Part shown: one piece after another, positions 57,742-64,000 of the stretch
Numbering within the stretch: the first letter of the stretch is position 1
Layout of the letters: every line of letters starts with the position of its first letter
DNA from: Dechloromonas denitrificans
GTDB lineage: Bacteria; Pseudomonadota; Gammaproteobacteria; Burkholderiales; Rhodocyclaceae
NCBI RefSeq assembly: GCF_020510685.1
Contig: NZ_CP075185.1
Span: 372,001 to 436,000, forward strand
Direction: 5' to 3'
Length of the DNA: 64,000 nt
Notes under the pieces: generated by a model
What the model was told of the DNA's origin: nothing
The model's database searches: none
The model's input: only the letters and a program-made list of their open reading frames with translations
Translations under genes and position numbers: made by a program

Positions 57742-59556
57742 ATGGACCAAGCGATCTATTTTGTTATCGCAACAGTCTGTGTCCTTGCCCTCGCATATCG
57801 CATATACGGGATATTTTTTGTAAGCAAGGTCCTAGCTGCCGACGACAGTGAAGTTACGCCATCCCATCAATTCCAGGACGGCAAGAATTACGTGCCCACG
57901 AAAAAATGGGTTAATGCAGGTCAACACTTTGCGGCGATCGCCGCCGCCGGCCCGTTGGTCGGTCCGGTGCTGGCCGCCCAGTTCGGCTACCTGCCAGGCT
58001 TCATCTGGCTGCTGGTCGGCGCGGTGGTCGGCGGTGCGGTACACGACACGGTGGTGCTCTTTGCTTCGATGAAGCATCAGGGCAAATCCCTGTCGGAAGT
58101 CGCCAAAGCCGAACTCGGGCCGGTTGCCGGCTGGAGTACCGGTCTGGCGATGCTGTTCATCATCACCATCACGATGGCCGGTCTGTCGATCGTCGTCGTC
58201 CATGCCCTCGAGCGCAATGCCTGGGGTACTTTCGCCGTCTTCATGACGGTGCCGATCGCGATCTGTCTCGGTCTCTATGAACGCTACTTCGGTTCCTCGA
58301 AGTGGGGCACCTACATCGGTGTTGCCGCGGTCATGGCTTCGGTTGCTGCCGGCCCGCACCTGCAAGGTACGATGCTCGGTGACTGGCTGACCCTGCACAA
58401 GACGACGGTGAGCTGGCTGCTGCCGGTCTACGCCTTCTTCGCTACCGCCCTGCCGGTGTGGATGTTGCTGACGCCGCGCGGTTACCTCTCCAGCTTCATG
58501 AAGATCGGTGTCTTCGCTGCCCTGATCGTCGGCGTCGTGTTCATCAACCCGACCATCCAGTTCCCGGCCCTTACCGAATTCATCCACGGCGGTGGCCCGA
58601 TCCTGAAGGGTGCGGTCTGGCCGTTCATCTCCATCACCATTGCCTGCGGTGCGATCTCCGGCTTCCACGCCTTCATCGGTTCCGGTACCACGCCCAAGCT
58701 GGTCGACAAGTGGAGCGACATTCGTCCGGTGGCTTTCGGTGGCATGCTCGCCGAGTGTCTGGTCGCCGTCATGGCCCTGATCGCCGCTACCTCGCTGCAT
58801 CCGGCTGACTACTTCGCGATCAACTCTTCGCCGGAAGTCTTCAAGACCCTGGGCATGACCGTTGTCGATCTGCCGGAACTCAGCCAGAAGATGGGCATTG
58901 ACCTGTACGGACGCACCGGTGGTGCGGTGACTTTGGCGGTCGGCATGACCTACATCTTCACCAAGCTCTCGTGGTTCTCCGATCTGGCCGCCTACTTCTT
59001 CCAGTTCGTGATCATGTTCGAAGCAGTGTTCATCCTGACGGCCGTCGATTCCGGCACCCGTGTCTCGCGTTACCTGATCCAGGATCTGCTTGGCGACATC
59101 TTCCCGCCGATGAAGCGTCTCGACTCGATGCCGGCCGCCATTACCGCCAGCGTCATTGCCTGCGTCCTCTGGGGTTACCTGCTGCTCTCCGGCGACATCA
59201 GTTCGGTCTGGGCGCTGTTCGGTGTCTCCAACCAGTTGATGGCTTCGGTTGGCCTGATGATTGGCGCGACCATCATCATGCGCATCTCGAAGAAGCGGAT
59301 TTATGCCCTGACCTGCCTGATCCCGCTGGCCTACCTCTTCGTCACGGTCAACTACGCCGGCTACTGGATGATCGCCAACGTCTATCTCGCCGCCGGTACC
59401 AAGGGCTACAACCTGTTCAACGCGGTGATCGCCTCGTCGATGATGGTTCTCGGTTTCATCATCATGTTCGCCTCGCTGAAGCGTTGGGTGGTGTTGTGGA
59501 AAGCACGCGGTGCGTCTTCGGTGATCCCGCCGACCATGCTGCCTTCCGCCGCCTGA
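57742..59556 (+). CDS. cstA: CstA-family carbon-starvation/pyruvate transporter
   Basis: This 604-residue inner-membrane protein has many hydrophobic segments and CstA-family motifs (VPTKKWVNAGQHFAAIAAAG, GAVVGGAVHDTVVLFASMK, GFHAFIGSGTTPKLVDK). The E. coli members CstA and BtsT take up peptides and/or pyruvate; this one is about 100 residues shorter, as many bacterial forms are. It lies upstream of pyruvate formate-lyase, which favours pyruvate as substrate (inference). TTGAGGAG precedes the start. Confidence 0.9.
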   Translation: MDQAIYFVIATVCVLALAYRIYGIFFVSKVLAADDSEVTPSHQFQDGKNYVPTKKWVNAGQHFAAIAAAGPLVGPVLAAQFGYLPGFIWLLVGAVVGGAVHDTVVLFASMKHQGKSLSEVAKAELGPVAGWSTGLAMLFIITITMAGLSIVVVHALERNAWGTFAVFMTVPIAICLGLYERYFGSSKWGTYIGVAAVMASVAAGPHLQGTMLGDWLTLHKTTVSWLLPVYAFFATALPVWMLLTPRGYLSSFMKIGVFAALIVGVVFINPTIQFPALTEFIHGGGPILKGAVWPFISITIACGAISGFHAFIGSGTTPKLVDKWSDIRPVAFGGMLAECLVAVMALIAATSLHPADYFAINSSPEVFKTLGMTVVDLPELSQKMGIDLYGRTGGAVTLAVGMTYIFTKLSWFSDLAAYFFQFVIMFEAVFILTAVDSGTRVSRYLIQDLLGDIFPPMKRLDSMPAAITASVIACVLWGYLLLSGDISSVWALFGVSNQLMASVGLMIGATIIMRISKKRIYALTCLIPLAYLFVTVNYAGYWMIANVYLAAGTKGYNLFNAVIASSMMVLGFIIMFASLKRWVVLWKARGASSVIPPTMLPSAA

Positions 59557-59568
59557 CCAGCAATCAAC

Positions 59569-59593
59569 GGTAACGGCCTACCCGGCCGTTGCC
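59569..59593 (+). terminator. Hairpin after cstA
   Basis: GGTAACGGCC (59569-59578) pairs with GGCCGTTGCC (59584-59593), 10 bp with one wobble and a TACCC loop, 12 bases after the cstA stop. No T-run follows, so readthrough into pflB or RNA processing is possible. Confidence 0.55.
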
Positions 59594-59600
59594 AAGACCA

Positions 59601-59635
59601 GCGGCTGCGATGACCTACCAGAACATCGCAGCCGC
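59601..59635 (+). other. Second strong hairpin before pflB
   Basis: GCGGCTGCGATG (59601-59612) is perfectly complementary to CATCGCAGCCGC (59624-59635) with an 11-base loop. It lies 36 bases before pflB, outside the ribosome-binding site, and could protect the 5' end of a processed pflB mRNA. Confidence 0.55.
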
Positions 59636-59670
59636 CCGCCAAAAGCAGAATTACCTTCAAGGAGCAACAA

Positions 59671-61926
59671 ATGAACGCACTCTACAAAATCGCAAGTCGC
59701 CAGGATCCGTGGGCCGGTTTTGCCACCGGCGAGTGGTCGAAGAGCGTCGATGTCCGGAGTTTCATCCAGGCCAATTACACCCCTTACCTGGGTGACAGTT
59801 CCTTCCTCAAAGGCCCGACGCAGCGCACCACCGCCCTCTGGGCGAAAATGCAGGAACTGTTGAAGCAGGAACAGCAGAAGGGCGTTCTCGATGTTTCTGC
59901 CGACCGCGCGTCGAGCATCACGGCGCACGATGCCGGCTATATCGACCAGGGCAACGAGATCATCGTCGGCCTGCAGACCGATGCGCCGCTGAAGCGCTCG
60001 ATCATGCCGAATGGCGGTCTGCGCATGGTCGAAGGCGGCCTCGAAGCCTTCGGCTTCAAGATCGACCCGATCGTCTCCGAAATCTGGACCAAGTATCGCA
60101 AGGATCACAACAGCGGCGTCTTCGACGTCTATTCGCCGGAAATCATGAAGGCCCGCAAATCGGCCATCCTGACCGGTCTGCCCGATGCTTACGGGCGCGG
60201 CCGGATCATCGGCGACTACCGCCGGGTCGCCCTGTACGGCACCGACGCGCTGCGCGCTGCCAAGAAGCAGTCGTTCCACGAACTAGACGGTGCCGAATTC
60301 ACCGAAAGCGTCATTCGCCTGCGCGAAGAAGTCTCCGAGCAATATCGCGCCCTCGACGAACTGAAGCAGATGGCCGCCCTGTACGGCTGCGACGTCAGCC
60401 GGCCGGCCGCCAACGCCCAGGAAGCCGTGCAATGGACCTACCTGGCCTATCTCGCCGCGGTCAAGGAACAGAACGGTGCCGCGATGTCGATCGGCCGCAT
60501 CTCGACCTTCCTCGACATCTACTTCGAGCGCGACCTGGCCTCGGGCCTGATCAGTGAGGACGAAGCCCAGGAAATGATCGACGACCTGGTGATCAAGCTG
60601 CGCATCGTCCGCTTCCTGCGTACCCCGGAATACGACCAGTTGTTCTCGGGCGATCCGACCTGGGTCACCGAATCGATCGGCGGCGTCGGCGAAGACGGCC
60701 GGCCGCTGGTCACCAAGAGCAGTTTCCGCGTCCTGCATACCCTCTACAACCTCGGCCCGGCCCCCGAACCCAACCTGACCGTGCTGTGGTCGGCACGCCT
60801 GCCGCAGGGCTTCAAGGAATTCTGCGCCAAGGTCTCGATCGACACCTGCTCGGTGCAGTACGAGAACGACGATCTGATGCGCCCGTACTGGGGCGATGAC
60901 TACGGCATTGCCTGCTGCGTTTCGGCGATGCGCATCGGCAAGCAGATGCAGTTCTTCGGGGCCCGCGCCAATCTGGCCAAGACCATGCTCTACGCCATCA
61001 ACGGCGGCCGCGACGAACTCTCCGGCGAACAGGTCGGGCCGAAATTCCAGCCGATCACCGGCGATGTGCTCGATTACGACGAAGTCGTCGGCAAGTTCCT
61101 GCCGATGATGGAGTGGCTGTCCGGCGTCTATATGAAGGCGCTCAACACCATCCATTACATGCATGACAAGTACGCCTACGAGCGCATCGAAATGGCGCTG
61201 CACGACCGCGACATCCTGCGCACCATGGCCTGCGGCATCGCCGGTTTGTCGGTGGTCGCCGACTCGCTGTCCGCCATGCGTTACGCCAAGGTCCATGTGG
61301 TGCGCGACGAGCGCGGCCTGGCCACCGATTTCCGCATCGAAGGCGATTACCCGGCCTACGGCAACAACGACGAGCGCGTCGACTCCATCGCCACCTGGGC
61401 GGTCGAGACCTTCATGAACTACCTGAAGCGGCAGCGCGCCTACCGCGATGCGACGCCGACCATGTCGGTGCTGACCATCACCTCGAATGTCGTCTATGGC
61501 AAGAAGACCGGCAATACGCCGGACGGTCGCAAGGCCGGCCAGCCCTTCGCGCCGGGCGCCAACCCGATGCACGGCCGCGATCACAAGGGCGCCCTGGCCT
61601 CGATGGCCTCGGTCTGCAAACTGCCCTACACCTGCTCGCAGGACGGCATTTCCTACACCTTCACCATCGTTCCCGCCGCCCTCGGCCCAACCGAAAGCGA
61701 ACGGGTCGCCAACCTGGCAACCATGCTCGACGGCTACTTCGCCAGCCATGGTCACCATATCAATGTGAATGTCTTCGATCGCGAAACGCTGATGCACGCC
61801 ATGGATCATCCGGAGCTGTATCCGCAACTGACGATCCGGGTCTCGGGGTATGCGGTCAATTTCATCAAGCTGACCCGTGAGCAGCAGCTTGATGTCATCA
61901 ACCGTACTTTCCATGCCAGCCACTAA
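59671..61926 (+). CDS. pflB: Pyruvate formate-lyase (formate C-acetyltransferase)
   Basis: This 751-residue glycyl-radical enzyme turns pyruvate and CoA into acetyl-CoA and formate. The adjacent active-site cysteines Cys415 and Cys416 ([12 protein letters not shown]) and the radical-bearing Gly726 ([10 protein letters not shown]) are present, and the protein has the PFL-type size. AAGGAGC precedes ATG 59671. The activase gene overlaps its end by 14 bases. The enzyme is oxygen-sensitive, which suggests a fermentative or microaerobic life phase. Confidence 0.96.
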   Translation: MNALYKIASRQDPWAGFATGEWSKSVDVRSFIQANYTPYLGDSSFLKGPTQRTTALWAKMQELLKQEQQKGVLDVSADRASSITAHDAGYIDQGNEIIVGLQTDAPLKRSIMPNGGLRMVEGGLEAFGFKIDPIVSEIWTKYRKDHNSGVFDVYSPEIMKARKSAILTGLPDAYGRGRIIGDYRRVALYGTDALRAAKKQSFHELDGAEFTESVIRLREEVSEQYRALDELKQMAALYGCDVSRPAANAQEAVQWTYLAYLAAVKEQNGAAMSIGRISTFLDIYFERDLASGLISEDEAQEMIDDLVIKLRIVRFLRTPEYDQLFSGDPTWVTESIGGVGEDGRPLVTKSSFRVLHTLYNLGPAPEPNLTVLWSARLPQGFKEFCAKVSIDTCSVQYENDDLMRPYWGDDYGIACCVSAMRIGKQMQFFGARANLAKTMLYAINGGRDELSGEQVGPKFQPITGDVLDYDEVVGKFLPMMEWLSGVYMKALNTIHYMHDKYAYERIEMALHDRDILRTMACGIAGLSVVADSLSAMRYAKVHVVRDERGLATDFRIEGDYPAYGNNDERVDSIATWAVETFMNYLKRQRAYRDATPTMSVLTITSNVVYGKKTGNTPDGRKAGQPFAPGANPMHGRDHKGALASMASVCKLPYTCSQDGISYTFTIVPAALGPTESERVANLATMLDGYFASHGHHINVNVFDRETLMHAMDHPELYPQLTIRVSGYAVNFIKLTREQQLDVINRTFHASH

Positions 61927-62707
61927 CTTCGCTTCGGCTTGCTCTGCCGCCACCTCCTCGGGGGTGTCGGCACGCCCGGCACTGCTCGAGGGCTGGGTGC
62001 ATTCCACCGAAACCTTTGGCACGGCCGATGGCCCGGGCATCCGCTACGTGCTGTTCCTGTCCGGTTGCCCGCTGCGTTGCCAATACTGTCACAACCCCGA
62101 TACCTGGCATCGCCAGGACGGCACGCTCACCCCGGTTGAGGACGTATTGGCCGACATCGGCAGCTATCGCGGCTTCATCCGGGCGAATGGCGGGGTCACG
62201 CTGAGCGGCGGCGAGCCGCTGGTCCAGGCCAGGTTCTGCAAGGCCGTGCTGCAGGGTTGCAAGGCGATGGGCCTGCATACCGCGCTCGATACCTCCGGTT
62301 ACCTGGGCAACCTGGCCGACGACGAATTGCTGGCCAATGTCGATCTGGTGCTGCTCGATATCAAGGCGGCCAGCGGCCGGCGCTATCACCAGCTGACCGG
62401 CGTCGAACTGAAGCCGACCATCAAGTTCGCCGAGGATCTGGCGGCGATCAACAAGGCGGTGTGGCTGCGTTACGTACTGGTTCCCGGCCTGACCGACAAC
62501 CTCGACGAAATCGAGTCGCTGGCGACCTTCGCCGCCGGGCTGGGCAATGTCGAGCGGGTCGATGTCCTGCCGTTTCACAAGTTGGGCGAACACAAGTGGC
62601 GCGATCGCGGCCTGGATTATCGGCTTGAACGCGTCGAACCGCCATCGCAGGAATTGCTTGAAACCGTGCGGCAGACGTTTCGCGCCGCCGGACTTCTGGC
62701 GCACTGA
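61913..62707 (+). CDS. pflA: Pyruvate formate-lyase activating enzyme (radical SAM)
   Basis: This 264-residue radical-SAM enzyme installs the glycyl radical on PflB. The 4Fe-4S cysteines Cys52, Cys56 and Cys59 form CPLRCQYC, followed by [11 protein letters not shown] 61913 lies inside the end of pflB and gives an N-terminus about 20 residues longer than the E. coli enzyme; earlier ATGs in the frame would extend even further into pflB. Confidence 0.93.
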   Translation: MPATNFASACSAATSSGVSARPALLEGWVHSTETFGTADGPGIRYVLFLSGCPLRCQYCHNPDTWHRQDGTLTPVEDVLADIGSYRGFIRANGGVTLSGGEPLVQARFCKAVLQGCKAMGLHTALDTSGYLGNLADDELLANVDLVLLDIKAASGRRYHQLTGVELKPTIKFAEDLAAINKAVWLRYVLVPGLTDNLDEIESLATFAAGLGNVERVDVLPFHKLGEHKWRDRGLDYRLERVEPPSQELLETVRQTFRAAGLLAH

Positions 62708-62765
62708 TCGCCTCGATCGGCACCGCGCCAACAAACAAGCGTCAATTGAGTATTAGGAGAATAGC

Positions 62766-64000
62766 GTGTTAGCAGAATTCGCTTCAAAAATCGGTCTGGA
62801 TGCCAGCTTGCTGGCCAACGGTTCGCCCGCCGCGGCGCTGCCCTGTTTCGATCAACAGGCGCTGGCTGCCGGTGTCGACAACGTGCCTTTCGACGAGATC
62901 GAAATCGGCCAGTCGGCGAGCATGTCGCGGCAATTGACGATGGACGACATCGAGTTGTTCGCCACCGTTTCGGGCAATACCAATCCGGTCCATCTCGACA
63001 AGAATTTCGCGGCCAATACCAGCCACCACAAAATCATCGCCCACGGCATGTGGTCGGGGGCGCTGGTCTCCGGGGTGCTGGGTTCGAAGTTGCCGGGGTC
63101 GGGCACGGTCTATCTCGGCCAGAATCTCAATTTTGAGCATACCGTCGGCCTCGGCGACACCGTTACCGCAACGGTGACGGTGATCGAGAAAAAGCCGGCC
63201 AGCAATATCGTCATCCTCGACTGCATCTGTGTTAACCAGCGTGGCGAAGTCATCGTCACCGGCAATGCCGAGGTCGTGGCGCCGACCCAGAAGGTGCACC
63301 GCGACGCGCTCGACCTGCCCGAAGTGCAACTGATCCACCACGACCAGCACGATGCCCTGCTGCACAAGTGCGACGACCTGGTCCCGGTGCCGACGGCGGT
63401 GGTTTATCCGTGCAACGAGAGTTCGCTGCGCGGTGCCGTCGAGGCGGCCGAGGCCGGCTTGATCTCGCCGGTCCTGGTCGGCCCGGCCGCGCTGATCAAG
63501 GAGATCGCGATGACTTTCGATCTCGACATCAGCCCGTACCGTCTGGTCGATGTCGAACTCGCCCCGGACGCCGCCGAAACGGCCGCCCGCCTGGCGCGCG
63601 ACGGCGAGGTCGAAGCGCTGATGAAAGGCTCGCTGCATACCGACGAATTGATGGGCGCCGTCGTCCGCAAGGAGAACTGCCTGCGCACGCGTTCGCGGAT
63701 CAGCCATGTCTTCCTGATGAACGTGCCGACCTATCCGCGCCCGCTGCTGATCACCGATGCGGCGATCAACATCGCCCCGACGCTGGAGGACAAGGTGCAT
63801 ATCGTCCAGAACGCGATCAATCTGGCCCGCGTGCTCGGCGTCGCCAAACCGAACGTGGCGATCCTCTCGGCGGTCGAGAACATCAACCTGAAGATTCCCT
63901 CAACGCTGGAAGCCGCCGTGCTGTGCAAGATGGCCGACCGCGGACAGATCACCGGCGGCGTGCTGGACGGCCCGCTGGCTTTCGACAACGCCATCTCGGC
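62766..64000 (+). CDS. MaoC-hydratase/phosphate acetyltransferase fusion, cut by window end
   Basis: The frame is open from GTG 62766 (behind TTAGGAG) to the last base, about 411 residues. Residues about 30-165 form a MaoC-type hotdog domain (VSGNTNPVHLDKNFA, IIAHGMWSGALVSGVLGSKL). From about 195 on it matches phosphate acetyl/butyryltransferases (AAEAGLISPVLVGP, LMKGSLHTDELM). This is the bifunctional enoyl-CoA hydratase/phosphate acetyltransferase type. Next to pflBA it would convert acetyl-CoA to acetyl-phosphate; an acetate kinase gene probably follows outside the window. Confidence 0.85.
   Translation, partial: MLAEFASKIGLDASLLANGSPAAALPCFDQQALAAGVDNVPFDEIEIGQSASMSRQLTMDDIELFATVSGNTNPVHLDKNFAANTSHHKIIAHGMWSGALVSGVLGSKLPGSGTVYLGQNLNFEHTVGLGDTVTATVTVIEKKPASNIVILDCICVNQRGEVIVTGNAEVVAPTQKVHRDALDLPEVQLIHHDQHDALLHKCDDLVPVPTAVVYPCNESSLRGAVEAAEAGLISPVLVGPAALIKEIAMTFDLDISPYRLVDVELAPDAAETAARLARDGEVEALMKGSLHTDELMGAVVRKENCLRTRSRISHVFLMNVPTYPRPLLITDAAINIAPTLEDKVHIVQNAINLARVLGVAKPNVAILSAVENINLKIPSTLEAAVLCKMADRGQITGGVLDGPLAFDNAIS

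Noticed and set aside
60283..62040. A 585-codon frame antisense to pflB
   Set aside because: Shadow of a highly GC-biased gene; pflB has all catalytic residues.

Overview
The window is a chromosomal segment with the gene order and protein types of a Betaproteobacterium. The best fit is the order Rhodocyclales (Dechloromonas/Azonexus-like). This is inferred from the order rplL-rpoB-rpoC-rpsL-rpsG-fusA-tuf-S10-spc-alpha, a four-cysteine ribosomal protein S4, high GC with strong third-position bias, and a facultative-anaerobe gene set. No tRNA, rRNA, insertion sequence, prophage or CRISPR array was found.

Bases 1-27290 (all + strand) form the transcription/translation supercluster: the last codons of rplL, rpoB, rpoC, the str genes (rpsL, rpsG, fusA, tuf), the S10 group (rpsJ to rpsQ), the spc group (rplN to secY, infA, rpmJ) and the alpha group (rpsM, rpsK, rpsD, rpoA, rplQ). 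Every gene looks intact. The interesting material is in the gaps. There is a 14-bp-stem hairpin between rplL and rpoB. Three likely sigma-70 promoters (before rpsL, rplC and rplN) each have the -10 box at or near the centre of a palindrome. At rplN the -10 box is exactly the loop of a perfect intrinsic terminator.

Bases 27291-36643 (all - strand) run, in transcription order: an Atm1-type ABC exporter, a CHASE-type sensor kinase, a receiver/anti-sigma-kinase-like ATPase protein, a receiver/PAS/PP2C phosphatase, then a gltIJKL-type glutamate/aspartate importer. All gaps are 60 bases or less, so a signalling module may be co-transcribed with an amino-acid importer. Bases 36745-46346 hold an acyl-CoA thioesterase, a FadL-type porin, a DUF2802 protein with a SPOR protein, three lipoproteins, a TPR protein, RidA, RecG, a lipoprotein-type cytochrome c', an alpha/beta hydrolase and a cysteine-cluster protein.

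Bases 46347-53836 contain an amber-interrupted reading frame, acetyl-CoA synthetase, a SsuE-like protein without the usual flavin-phosphate loop, and a five-gene - strand operon: sulfonate-type ABC importer (ssuA, ssuC, ssuB), an OsmC-like protein and a PLP-dependent trans-sulfuration enzyme. A perfect 8-bp inverted repeat lies upstream of ssuA. After a chemoreceptor, bases 55786-64000 hold a pyruvate/formate module: an OFA-family MFS carrier, a CstA-family transporter, pyruvate formate-lyase, its activase, and a MaoC/phosphate acetyltransferase fusion cut by the window end. Two strong tandem hairpins separate cstA from pflB.
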